Positions 1 through 6,540 are shown, numbered from the stretch's first letter. The stretch is 9,145 nucleotides of DNA from CAYJOG01 sp964371695 [NCBI: uncultured bacterium] (GCA_964371695.1 CAYJOG010000079.1:1-9145), one strand, 5' to 3'. The notes: generated by a model not told the origin, from the sequence alone. Numbers and translations are program-made.

Positions 1-53
1 GAGCCTGTCCAAAGTGGGCCATGTTTCACATAACCCACTTTTCAAACAGGCTC
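1..53. repeat. Imperfect inverted repeat at window edge
   Basis: Bases 1-18 (starting gagcctgt) and 34-53 (ending acaggctc) are imperfect inverted copies: the outer eight bases and the inner aagtggg/cccactt pair, with a two-base length difference between. The loop is about 15 bases. This could be a terminator-like hairpin, a REP-type element, or the end of an insertion sequence lying mostly outside the window. No transposase is visible, so only the inverted repeat itself is supported. Confidence 0.5.
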
Positions 54-183
54 TTTGGGGAGAGGGTGGTCCGTAGGACCGGGTAATGGGCGCGGGAGGT
101 CTTTTGGGGTTGCGGCAGCATATTGATGCTGCCGGGCGCGCCCAGCGGCACGACAGTGCCGGGGTAAAACATAAGTAGAAAAT
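54..183. other. Non-coding stretch with small hairpins
   Basis: No gene is supported here. The clearest structure is a perfect 9-bp stem (cggcagcat at 113-121, atgctgccg at 126-134) with a 4-base loop. Smaller stems (ggtcc/ggacc near 69-79 and ggcac/gtgcc near 148-160) surround it. The 14-base string ggggtaaaacataa at 161-174 recurs exactly at 388-401. Confidence 0.4.
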
Positions 184-216
184 CAAAAAACAGTGGTTTT
201 TTGCTTTTTTTTTTTT
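184..216 (+). terminator. Terminator-like AT stem plus T12 tract
   Basis: A perfect 8-bp stem (caaaaaac 184-191, gttttttg 196-203, loop agtg) is followed after one base by twelve consecutive T (205-216). The layout matches a rightward intrinsic terminator. The stem is very AT-rich and therefore weak, and no rightward gene precedes it inside the window, so it could instead be the AT-rich module of the adjacent repeat. Confidence 0.4.
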
Positions 217-397
217 AAACCCCTCTCCCCAACCCTCTCCCCATTAAAGGGGAGAGGGGGCCGGGGATGCATCCCGGTGGATAACCCGAACCCAAAGGAC
301 GTAAGAACGTCATGCGTTCAGGATTTCCCGTTTGAAAATCAGGGGTGATTAACCCCCTCTCCCCTGCTGGGGAGAGGGTTGGGGTGAGGGGTAAAAC
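217..397. repeat. Inverted pair of CCCTCTCCCC repeats
   Basis: Two near-identical ~45-bp modules face each other. The left one carries the perfect 10-bp stem ccctctcccc/ggggagaggg at 233-242/249-258. The right one carries the same stem at 355-364/369-378. The flanking aacccctctccccaaccc on the left matches the reverse complement of ggttggggtgaggggt on the right with one or two differences. About 90 bp of unique non-coding DNA lies between. Translated, the right copy gives the PLTPTLSP-type peptide that is often mis-annotated as protein in repeat-rich genomes. Confidence 0.75.
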
Positions 398-405
398 ATA
401 AACAT

Positions 406-447
406 AAAACCTTTTTGGTTTTGTCGGGCTTCCCGCCTGCGCGGGAA
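406..447. repeat. Two small palindromes downstream of lepA
   Basis: A stem aaaacc/ggtttt (406-411/417-422, loop ttttt) is followed by ttcccgc/gcgggaa (430-436/441-447, loop ctgc). The second, with its flank gaatgac, is the widespread interspersed palindrome whose translation reads VIPAQAG. Lying 30 bp past the lepA stop codon, it could form a leftward transcription-terminating or RNA-stabilising hairpin. There is no strong T tract immediately after it on the minus strand, apart from short A/T runs further on. Confidence 0.55.
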
Positions 448-477
448 TGACGCCAATCTGCGGGTCACGACAAGCTC

Positions 478-2286
478 TTACTTCCCCGGCGCACGTTTGA
501 GGATGGAGACGAACGCCTCCTGCGGAATCTCCACCTTGCCGATCTGCTTCATGCGCTTTTTGCCTTCCTTCTGTTTTTCCAGCAGTTTGCGTTTGCGGGT
601 GATGTCGCCGCCATAACACTTGGCGGTCACGTTCTTGCCCATGGCCTTGATGGTTTCGCGGGCCACGATTTTGCCGCCGATGGCCGCCTGCACGGGAATC
701 ACGAACATGTGGCGCGGAATCACGTCTTTCAGCCGCTCCACCAGTTCCTTGCCCCGGTCGTGGGCCTTGCTGCGATGCACCATCATGCTCAGCGCGTCCA
801 CCGGCTCGGCGTTCAGCAGAATGTCCATCTTCACGATGTCCGAATCCTGCTCGCCGTCCAGGGTGTAATCCATGCTGGCATAACCCTTGCTCTGGCTTTT
901 GAGCTGGTCGAAAAAGTCGAAGATGATTTCGCCCAGGGGCAGACGGCAGTGGATGTTCACCCGACCGCCCTCCAGGTGCTCCATGTCGTGATATTCACCC
1001 CGGCGGCTGGTGATGAGTTCCATCATGGGGCCGATGTAATCGGCGGGCACAATGATGTCCACCTTCACCATGGGTTCAAAAATGCTCTCGATGCGGCTGC
1101 GGTCGGGCAACAGCGCCGGGTTGTCCACCCGTTTTTCCACGCCGTCGGTCATCACCACGCGATACACCACGCTGGGGGCCGTCACAATCAGCCCCAGGTT
1201 ATATTCCCGTTCCAGGCGCTCCTGCACGATTTCCAGATGCAACAGCCCCAGAAAACCGCAGCGATAACCAAACCCCAGGGCCTGGCTGCTTTCGGGTTCA
1301 TACACCAGGGCGGCGTCGTTCAGCGCGTATTTCTCCAGGCTGTCCTTGAGTTTGTGAATGTCTTCACCGTCAATGGGATACAACCCGGCGAACACAAAAG
1401 GTTTCAGCTTGCGATAACCGGGCAACGGGTCGGGGGCGGGGTGGGCGCGGTGGGTGATGGTGTCGCCCACGGCCACGTCCTTGATGGACTTGATGCTGGC
1501 CACAAAATAACCCGTCTCGCCGGGGCCGAGTTCCGCCTGAGAGGTGGGGGCGGGGCAGAACACCCCCGTGTCCACTACCTCGTGCACACGCCCGCTGTGA
1601 AAACACTTGATGCGATCACCCTTTTTCATCACGCCGCTCTTGATGCGCACATAGGGAATCACGCCCTTGTAGCTGTCGTAGTTGCTGTCAAAAATCAGCG
1701 CCCGCAGAAAATCGTCCTTGGGCGGCTTGGGGGCGGGAATGCGCTCCACCACGGCGTGCAGGATTTCTGTCACACCCACGCCCGTGCGGGCGCTGCACAG
1801 CAACACGTCTTCTTCGTCGCAGCCCAGCAGGTCACACACCATGTTGCGCACCCGCTCCACTTCTGCGCCGGGCAGGTCAATCTTGTTGAGCACCGGCACA
1901 ATTTCCAGGCCGTTTTCGATGGCGAGGTATAGGTTGGAGAGGGGCTGCGCCTCAATGCCCTGGCTGGCGTCCACCACCAGCACCGCGCCCTCGCAGGCCG
2001 CCATGCTGCGGCTCACCTCATAGGTGAAATCCACATGCCCCGGCGTGTCAATCAGGTTGAGCACATGGGGCTGGCCCCCGTGTTCAAACTTCATGCGCAC
2101 CGCCTGCAACTTGATGGTGATGCCCCGCTCGCGCTCAAGATCCAGCGTGTCCAGGGTCTGCTCCTTGAGCTTGGACTTCTCAATGGTGCCCGTCAGTTCC
2201 AGAAACCTGTCCGCCAGCGTGGTCTTGCCGTGATCAATGTGGGCAATGATGCAGAAATTGCGTATATCTCCCAGAACCAAGCTCAT
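478..2286 (-). CDS. lepA: Elongation factor 4 (LepA), ribosomal GTPase
   Basis: This 602-residue protein has the full LepA layout and normal family length. GTPase motifs are AHIDHGKT (residues 15-22, P loop), RGIT (54-57), DTPGH (80-84), NKID (134-137) and SARTG (165-169). Domain II, the EF-G-like domains III and V, and the LepA-specific C-terminal domain follow, the last marked by [20 protein letters not shown] from residue 557. The family binds the translating ribosome and is linked to back-translocation or to initiation and 30S assembly. I chose the ATG at 2284-2286 because [20 protein letters not shown] is the normal N-terminus; the frame stays open for 77 codons further upstream only by reading through a palindromic repeat. 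There is no Shine-Dalgarno sequence; a run of C sits directly before the ATG. Oddity: residue 550 is Gly (KAMGKNV), where many LepA proteins have Arg (LRKNV). Confidence 0.97.
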   Translation of the reverse strand: MSLVLGDIRNFCIIAHIDHGKTTLADRFLELTGTIEKSKLKEQTLDTLDLERERGITIKLQAVRMKFEHGGQPHVLNLIDTPGHVDFTYEVSRSMAACEGAVLVVDASQGIEAQPLSNLYLAIENGLEIVPVLNKIDLPGAEVERVRNMVCDLLGCDEEDVLLCSARTGVGVTEILHAVVERIPAPKPPKDDFLRALIFDSNYDSYKGVIPYVRIKSGVMKKGDRIKCFHSGRVHEVVDTGVFCPAPTSQAELGPGETGYFVASIKSIKDVAVGDTITHRAHPAPDPLPGYRKLKPFVFAGLYPIDGEDIHKLKDSLEKYALNDAALVYEPESSQALGFGYRCGFLGLLHLEIVQERLEREYNLGLIVTAPSVVYRVVMTDGVEKRVDNPALLPDRSRIESIFEPMVKVDIIVPADYIGPMMELITSRRGEYHDMEHLEGGRVNIHCRLPLGEIIFDFFDQLKSQSKGYASMDYTLDGEQDSDIVKMDILLNAEPVDALSMMVHRSKAHDRGKELVERLKDVIPRHMFVIPVQAAIGGKIVARETIKAMGKNVTAKCYGGDITRKRKLLEKQKEGKKRMKQIGKVEIPQEAFVSILKRAPGK

Positions 2287-2295
2287 CGGGGGGGG

Positions 2296-2324
2296 AGTGT
2301 AAACGATTCCCTCATTGCTGTTAG
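2296..2324 (-). promoter_or_regulatory. Putative lepA promoter, near-leaderless
   Basis: On the minus strand CTAACA (2319-2324) and TACACT (2296-2301) each match 4 of 6 consensus bases at the ideal 17-bp spacing. Only nine bases (CCCCCCCCG) lie between the -10 hexamer and the lepA ATG. Transcription would therefore start within about two or three bases of the start codon, giving a nearly leaderless mRNA. This agrees with the missing Shine-Dalgarno sequence. Confidence 0.45.
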
Positions 2325-2332
2325 GTTTATTT

Positions 2333-2469
2333 GTAGCCCCGGCGTCCCGTCGGGAGCAAAAAACGCCGAAGGCGTCACCCAATAGGTTTTTTCGGGGAAA
2401 TATGAAGATAAATCTGAATGGTGCGCGCCTGCGGCGCGCTTGAAACTCCCGGCGGGACGCCGGTGCTAC
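2333..2469. repeat. 137-bp element with 24-bp inverted ends
   Basis: The ends gtagccccggcgtcccgtcg+ggag (2333-2356) and its near-perfect inverse (2446-2469) agree at 22 of 24 positions. Inside are two more perfect hairpins: acgcc/ggcgt (2363-2367/2371-2375) and gcgcgcc/ggcgcgc (2423-2429/2433-2439). There is no reading frame of its own. The form is that of a miniature inverted-repeat element or large REP-type palindrome. It sits between the lepA promoter and yifB, so it separates two divergent genes. No target-site duplication is evident at the edges. Confidence 0.75.
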
Positions 2470-2491
2470 TTCAAAAATCCTTGATAATCTG

Positions 2492-2509
2492 AGAGCCTGC
2501 GCAGGCTCT
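2492..2509. promoter_or_regulatory. Perfect 18-bp palindrome upstream of yifB
   Basis: agagcctgcgcaggctct reads the same on both strands. It lies 52 bp before the chosen yifB start and just after a GATAAT hexamer (2483-2488) that could be a -10 element. Its place and lack of a loop fit an operator for a dimeric regulator. It has no following T tract, so a terminator is less likely. It could also be a remnant of the gagcctg-type repeat seen at base 1. Confidence 0.35.
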
Positions 2510-2561
2510 GACAGCAATGGGCGATTCCCCCCTCCTGTCCATGCTGCGGAGCTGCGCTACC

Positions 2562-4106
2562 ATGGCGGCCATGGTTCGGGTTTACAGCGCCACGGTGATG
2601 GGCATTGAGGCACTGCGGGTGATCGTGGAGGCCGATGTGTCCCCCGCCCTGCCCAGCTTCACCATCGTGGGTCTGCCCGATGCGGCGGTGAAGGAAGCCC
2701 GCGAGCGGGTGCGCGCCGCCGTCAAAAACAGCGCCTGCACGTTTCCCCTGGGACGCATCACGGTGAATCTCGCCCCCGCCAGCATTCCAAAAACCGGGCC
2801 GTTGTTTGACCTGCCCATTGCCCTGAGTGTGATTGCCGTGACCGGCGAGGTGCCCCAGGCGGCCTTTGAGGACATGGCCCTGATGGGCGAACTGGGGCTG
2901 GATGGCGTGGTGCGGCCCGTGCCGGGGGTGCTGGTGGTGGCCGAGCAGTTGCGGCGCGAGGGCGTGCGGCGGCTGGTGGTGGCGGTGGAAAACCTGCCCG
3001 AAGCCCGGCTGGTGGAGGGCCTGGAAAGCGTGGGGGTGAAAAGTCTGGCCCATCTGGTGGCCTGCCTGCGGGGAGACGACGACTGGGTGCTGCCCACCGA
3101 CGTGACCGTGGCGGCGGAGGAAGACGATCTGGCCCCAGACCTGGACGAGGTGAAGGGCCAGCCCTTTGCCCGCCGGGCGTTGGAAATCGCCGCTGCCGGG
3201 GGACACAACCTGTTGCTCATCGGCCCGCCCGGCAGCGGCAAAACCATGCTGGCCCGCCGTATGTCCAGCATTTTGCCCCCCATGACCTTTGAAGAAGCCC
3301 TGGAAGTGACGAAGATTCGCAGTGTGGTGAACGAGACGGGGGCGTCGCTCACGCTGGCGGGTCAGCGGCCTTTTCGTTCGCCCCACCACAGCGCCACGTC
3401 ACCCGCCATGGTGGGCGGGGGCCAGCCCATCCGCCCCGGCGAGGTCACCATGGCGCACCACGGCGTGCTGTTTCTGGACGAACTGCCGGAGTTCAATCGC
3501 CCCACGCTGGAGAGCCTGCGTCAGGCCCTGGAAGATGGTTACGTGAACGTGAGCCGGGCCAGCGGCACGGTGCGTTTCCCGGCGCGGTTCTGCATGGTGG
3601 CGGCCATGAACCCCAGCCCCACCGGTTACGCCCCCGACTCTGGCCACAAAGACGCCTGCACCACGCACCAGATGCGCCAATACCTCAGCCGCATCTCCGG
3701 CCCCTTGCTGGACCGCATCGATCTGCACGTGGAAGCCCCCAAGGTGAACCCCCGCGACCTGTCCCACGCGCCGCCGGGGGAATGTTCCGCCGTGGTGCGC
3801 GAGCGGGTGCTGGCGGCCCGTCAACAACAGGAGGCCCGCTTCAGGGACTTCCCCTTTTTCACCAACGCGTCGTTGCAGGGCAAGGCCATCGAGCGGTTCT
3901 GCCCCCTGGGCGACGAAGCCACCGCGCTGTTGAATCAGGCGGCGGACAAACTGGGTTTCAGCGCACGGGCCTATAGCCGGGTGCGCAAGGTGGCCCGCAC
4001 CATCGCAGACCTGGAAGGCGCGGCGGACATCTCCGCCCACCACGTGGCCGAGGCCATTCAGTTTCGCAGTCTGGACCGGAAATATTTCGGCATGTATCAG
4101 GGGTGA
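2562..4106 (+). CDS. comM: YifB/ComM-family Mg-chelatase-like AAA+ ATPase
   Basis: The product is 514 residues from the ATG at 2562. Order of parts: an N-terminal ChlI-like domain (VGLPDAAVKEARERVRAA; ITVNLAPASIPKTGPLFDLP), a Mg-chelatase AAA+ core with Walker A GPPGSGKT (residues 221-228), Walker B VLFLDE (302-307), ISGPLLDRID (378-387), and a C-terminal helical lid (FSARAYSRVRKVARTIADLE). ComM in competent bacteria is a hexameric helicase that promotes branch migration during natural transformation; YifB is widespread in non-competent species too, so competence cannot be inferred. Start choice: GGAG at 2548-2551 is 10 bases before the 2562 ATG; the ATG at 2571 is an alternative, and the frame is open back to 2517. 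Oddity: the usual NPCPCG...CxC cysteine cluster is NPSPTG...DAC, keeping one Cys. No other competence gene is nearby. Confidence 0.93.
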   Translation: MAAMVRVYSATVMGIEALRVIVEADVSPALPSFTIVGLPDAAVKEARERVRAAVKNSACTFPLGRITVNLAPASIPKTGPLFDLPIALSVIAVTGEVPQAAFEDMALMGELGLDGVVRPVPGVLVVAEQLRREGVRRLVVAVENLPEARLVEGLESVGVKSLAHLVACLRGDDDWVLPTDVTVAAEEDDLAPDLDEVKGQPFARRALEIAAAGGHNLLLIGPPGSGKTMLARRMSSILPPMTFEEALEVTKIRSVVNETGASLTLAGQRPFRSPHHSATSPAMVGGGQPIRPGEVTMAHHGVLFLDELPEFNRPTLESLRQALEDGYVNVSRASGTVRFPARFCMVAAMNPSPTGYAPDSGHKDACTTHQMRQYLSRISGPLLDRIDLHVEAPKVNPRDLSHAPPGECSAVVRERVLAARQQQEARFRDFPFFTNASLQGKAIERFCPLGDEATALLNQAADKLGFSARAYSRVRKVARTIADLEGAADISAHHVAEAIQFRSLDRKYFGMYQG

Positions 4107-4131
4107 AGCTTGATTCCGGCTCTAGAACTTG

Positions 4132-4290
4132 TCTCAAAAATCCCTCTGTGGATTTTTTCGATCGCCGTGGGCGGAAATGAATTCCGCCCACGAGCGCGAA
4201 AACCTGCGTGTTTTCAACCCTCCGGTTTTCGGTGCAGGCCATCCTTGGCCTGCCAGAAGCCATCTCATAAGTATTTTTGAGATGGCTTCT
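4132..4290. repeat. Five-hairpin palindromic array before murJ
   Basis: Five stems lie end to end: aaaaatcc/ggattttt (4136-4143/4150-4157), cgtgggcggaa/ttccgcccacg (4166-4176/4182-4192), cgaaaacc/ggttttcg (4197-4204/4224-4231), gcaggcca/tggcctgc (4234-4241/4246-4253), and agaagccatctc/gagatggcttct (4255-4266/4279-4290). All arms are perfect. The outer ends also form a perfect 10-bp inverted repeat, tctcaaaaat (4132-4141) with atttttgaga (4273-4282), which competes with the first and last stems. The first stem is followed by a T run and may end yifB transcription. There is no independent gene, although the murJ frame is open through the whole array. Confidence 0.8.
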
Positions 4291-4308
4291 ATCGCTTGGC
4301 GTCCTTTC

Positions 4309-4314
4309 TATACT
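4309..4314 (+). promoter_or_regulatory. Putative murJ -10 element
   Basis: TATACT matches 5 of 6 bases of the -10 consensus and is followed by CCCCCC and then the GTG start codon at 4321. A transcript would begin at or within a base or two of the start codon. No good -35 lies at 16-18 bp; TTGAGA at 4277-4282 is too far away (26 bp). No Shine-Dalgarno sequence is seen. Confidence 0.35.
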
Positions 4315-4320
4315 CCCCCC

Positions 4321-5934
4321 GTGAGCCAGAAAACCCGCGCTCTTTCTGCCGCTGCTTTCATCGTGATGGCGGGCATGGGCCTGAGCCGTGTGTTGGGTTT
4401 TGTGCGCATGAGCGCCATCGCCCACGTGTTTGGCCGCAACCGGGCCACCGATGCTTTCATCGCGGCTTTTACCTTGCCCGACCTGCTTTACATTCTGGTG
4501 AGCGGCGGGGCGCTGGGGGCGGCGTTCATTCCGGTTTTCACCACCCTGCGGCAAAAGGGAGAAATGGAAAAAGCCTGGGGTCTGGCGAACAACCTGCTGA
4601 ACGTGGTGAACCTGACCGTGTTCATTGGTGTGGTGTTGGGGGTGGTGACCACGCAACTAGTGGCCCTGCTGGTGCCGGGGTTTCACGCCACCGACAAAGC
4701 CTTTGCCGAAACAGTGTGGTTCTCGCGCCTGCTGTTTCCCATGGTGCTGTTCACCACCATGAGCGGCCTGATGAACGGCTGGCTGCAAAGCCTGGGTGAG
4801 TTCAAGGCCCCGGCCCTGGCGTGGAGTGTCTACAACGTCGTCATCATCGCCGTGGCGCTCACCGTGGGCGAGCGGTTTGGCCTGCAAAGCCTGTGTGTGG
4901 CCACCGTGGCGGGGGCGGCGGCCATGGTGCTGGTGCAGGTGCCGGGTTTGCTCAGGCGGGGCTGGCGGCCCGCGTGGCGGCTCAACCTGCGCGACGACGA
5001 CCTGCGCCGCGTGCTCAAACTTTTTGTGTGGGCCATGCTGGGCATTGGCCTCTCGCAGATCAACCTCATGGTGCTGCCCACCCTGTTTGGCAGTTTTCTG
5101 GGGCCGGGCGACATCATGGCCCTGCAATACGCCATCCGTCTGGTGGTGTTTCCCCTGGGCATGTTCGGCAGCGCCATCAGCATGGCGATTTATCCCACGC
5201 TGTGCCGCGAGGCGGTGGAAGACGACGCCGGTTTCGCCAACACCCTCACCCTGGGTCTGCGGGCTGCGCTGGTGCTGTGTGTGCCCATGACGGTGGTGTT
5301 CATGGCGGCGGCCCCGGCTATCACACAAATCCTGTTTCTCACCGGCAAGTTCACGCTGGCAGACACCACCGCCACGGCGCGGGCGCTGGTGTTTCTGAGC
5401 CTGGGACTGGTGGGACTGGTGATGAACCAGATTCTCACCAAGGGGTTTCACGCGCATCAGGACATGGCCACGCCGCTGAAGACCGGCCTGGTGGCCACGT
5501 TTTTGGTCAGTGTGCCGCTCACCTGGCTGCTGACGGTGCGGGGTTACGCCATCGCCGGTGTGGGCGTGGGGCTGAGCGTGGGGGCGGTGAGCATGGGGCT
5601 GGTGCAGTTGTTTGTGCTCAGCCGGCGTTATCCCCTCATCAGCGCCAGCGCCATGCTGGTGTGCCTGCTGAAGGTGGCTCTGGCCAGCCTGCCCCTGGCG
5701 GGTTGCCTTTATTTCTTTCAAGAGGTGGCCTCGGCGCAGCACTTTGGCCGGTTATTACTGTTGGGGGGCTTCAGCGCCACGGGCGCAGCGGGGGGGCTGA
5801 TGTTTGTGGTGCTGCTGGTGCTGCTGCGCGAAGAAAGCGCCGCCCTGGCCTTGGGGCGCTTGCCCGTGGTGGGGTCACGGATAAAAAGTTATGTGCAGAA
5901 AACGCCTGCGTCTCTTGGGGCAAAATCGCCCTAA
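4321..5934 (+). CDS. murJ: Lipid II flippase MurJ (MviN)
   Basis: MurJ moves lipid-linked peptidoglycan precursor from the cytoplasmic to the periplasmic face of the inner membrane. The 537-residue product is nearly all hydrophobic segments separated by short loops, as expected for the ~14-helix MOP-superfamily fold. Diagnostic motifs: LSRVLGFVR (21-29), ATDAFIAAF (42-50), LPDLLYILVSGGALGAAFIP (52-71), SQINLMVLPTLFGSFLGPGD (245-264), LQYAIRLVVFPLGMFG (268-283), NQILTKGFHA (369-378). The GTG at 4321 is chosen because the family N-terminus begins just before LSRVLGFVR; the frame is open 64 codons upstream to 4129, but those codons translate the hairpin array. The basic C-terminus (SRIKSYVQK) is probably cytoplasmic. 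Oddity: E. coli has Asp-Arg in the ADRL motif of helix 7-8; here it reads AIRL, so the Arg stays and the Asp is lost, as I believe in other lineages. Downstream lies a palindromic repeat and then the convergent receptor gene. Confidence 0.95.
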   Translation: MSQKTRALSAAAFIVMAGMGLSRVLGFVRMSAIAHVFGRNRATDAFIAAFTLPDLLYILVSGGALGAAFIPVFTTLRQKGEMEKAWGLANNLLNVVNLTVFIGVVLGVVTTQLVALLVPGFHATDKAFAETVWFSRLLFPMVLFTTMSGLMNGWLQSLGEFKAPALAWSVYNVVIIAVALTVGERFGLQSLCVATVAGAAAMVLVQVPGLLRRGWRPAWRLNLRDDDLRRVLKLFVWAMLGIGLSQINLMVLPTLFGSFLGPGDIMALQYAIRLVVFPLGMFGSAISMAIYPTLCREAVEDDAGFANTLTLGLRAALVLCVPMTVVFMAAAPAITQILFLTGKFTLADTTATARALVFLSLGLVGLVMNQILTKGFHAHQDMATPLKTGLVATFLVSVPLTWLLTVRGYAIAGVGVGLSVGAVSMGLVQLFVLSRRYPLISASAMLVCLLKVALASLPLAGCLYFFQEVASAQHFGRLLLLGGFSATGAAGGLMFVVLLVLLREESAALALGRLPVVGSRIKSYVQKTPASLGAKSP

Positions 5935-5951
5935 ATGGAGGCGTGGAAAAT

Positions 5952-5974
5952 GCCCTCTCCCTGAGGGAGAGGGC
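5952..5974. repeat. GCCCTCTCCC hairpin downstream of murJ
   Basis: A perfect 10-bp stem, gccctctccc (5952-5961) with gggagagggc (5965-5974), and loop tga, begins 17 bp after the murJ stop codon. It belongs to the same palindrome type as those at 233-258 and 355-378. It is followed by A-rich rather than T-rich DNA on the plus strand, so it is not a classical rightward terminator, but it could protect the murJ mRNA 3' end. Confidence 0.6.
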
Positions 5975-6020
5975 AAGAAAAAAGCCCTTATTTTGTCTAC
6001 AGCTACTCCGAAAATGCTCT
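5954..6020 (+). repeat. 67-bp direct repeat, copy 1
   Basis: This module starts with the cctctccct palindrome and ends with tccgaaaatgctct. The second copy at 6474-6540 has the same length. A gapless hand alignment gives about two thirds identity, with identical last 14 bases and a nearly identical start. It contains no plausible gene. Confidence 0.55.
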
Positions 6021-6021
6021 A

Positions 6022-6284
6022 ATACCAATGAACATTCAAAATAGCAGGAATGTTCATTGGTTTTATTGGCCTTGCCATTCGTCGTGAATGGCTACGGCCC
6101 GGCGCGGCGCAGGCAAAGCCCGCTTGCGCCGCGAACACCTCCGGCCCTGTCTGGGCCTCGGTGTTCGAGCCGAATTCATCCATGAATTCATACCAATTTT
6201 CACCAAACCGTCTGAATTCGCAGCACCCGTTTCCAAACTGGTTCATCGCTCAGAATTAATGTTGTTTTGGTTGAAAATTGGTAT
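6022..6284. repeat. Composite hairpin region bounded by ataccaat
   Basis: The stretch begins with ataccaat (6022-6029) and ends with its inverse attggtat (6277-6284). Inside: a perfect 13-bp stem ccaatgaacattc/gaatgttcattgg (6025-6037/6048-6060); a GC-rich stem around cgcggcgca/tgcgccgcg near 6099-6132; gaacacc/ggtgttc near 6133-6166; gaattcat/atgaattc near 6173-6190; and an 18-bp arm ataccaattttcaccaaa (6190-6207) matching the inverse of 6266-6284 with one bulged base. The short open frames here have no coding character. It looks like a nested or decayed repeat element. Confidence 0.55.
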
Positions 6285-6341
6285 AAAGAATTTCCGGAAT
6301 TAATGGAGCAGGCATCCGAAGCTGACACAGGGCAATGTCCA

Positions 6342-6495
6342 CCCCCTCTCCCCTTGAGGGAGAGGGTTGGGGTGAGGGGTTTATTCAAAAGCAAAAAAAA
6401 CCAAGCAAGGTTTTCGTTTTTTGTTTGAACCCCTCACCCGGATGGATTGGCCAAAAAGGTCCAATCCATCCGACCTCTCCCTCAAGGGGAGAGGT
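6342..6495. repeat. Large inverted repeat with nested hairpin
   Basis: The left arm (about 6342-6402) reads cccctctccccttgaggg, then agagggttggggtgaggg, then an A-rich tract ending aaaacc. The right arm (about 6409-6495) is its inverse: ggtttt, a T-rich tract, gaacccctcaccc, then acctctccctcaaggggaga. The arms meet at a six-base loop (aagcaa). The right arm is interrupted by an extra perfect 11-bp stem, ggatggattgg/ccaatccatcc (6440-6450/6461-6471), absent from the left arm. No gene is present. Confidence 0.7.
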
Positions 6496-6540
6496 GAAGG
6501 ACCGCCCTACTTTTTGCTCTACCATTTCCGAAAATGCTCT
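6474..6540 (+). repeat. 67-bp direct repeat, copy 2
   Basis: This is the second copy of the module at 5954-6020. It overlaps the end of the large inverted repeat, and tccgaaaatgctct (6527-6540) is exact. A further half palindrome, ggggagagggcaaaa, follows immediately. From 6541 to 6606 I see nothing except a small agcaag/cttgct dyad about 15 bp past the receptor gene stop codon. Confidence 0.5.

Noticed and set aside
217-397. Possible CRISPR-like array
   Set aside because: There are only two copies, in inverted orientation, with no regular spacers and no cas genes.
215-619. 134-codon leftward frame across the repeats and the lepA 3' end
   Set aside because: Its peptide consists of known repeat translations (VIPAQAG, PLTPTLSP) plus an out-of-frame part of lepA.
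709-1932. Long rightward open frame opposite lepA (about 400 codons)
   Set aside because: It is rich in His, Gly, Ala and Val in the pattern produced by reading the complement of a GC-rich gene, has no recognisable domain, and lies wholly inside a certain LepA gene.
2287-2517. 77-codon N-terminal extension of LepA
   Set aside because: It translates the 137-bp inverted-repeat element and the promoter; the family N-terminus starts at [10 protein letters not shown].
2466-3389. Leftward open frame opposite yifB
   Set aside because: Complement shadow of the ATPase: His/Gln/Gly-rich, no domain, and no promoter or ribosome site of its own.
4129-4320. 64-codon N-terminal extension of MurJ
   Set aside because: It translates the five-hairpin array; the remaining protein already has normal length. 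A functional upstream start is not excluded but is unlikely.
4657-5742. Leftward 361-codon open frame opposite murJ
   Set aside because: Extreme His/Gln/Gly/Arg composition, as expected from the reverse of hydrophobic GC-rich codons; a shadow frame.
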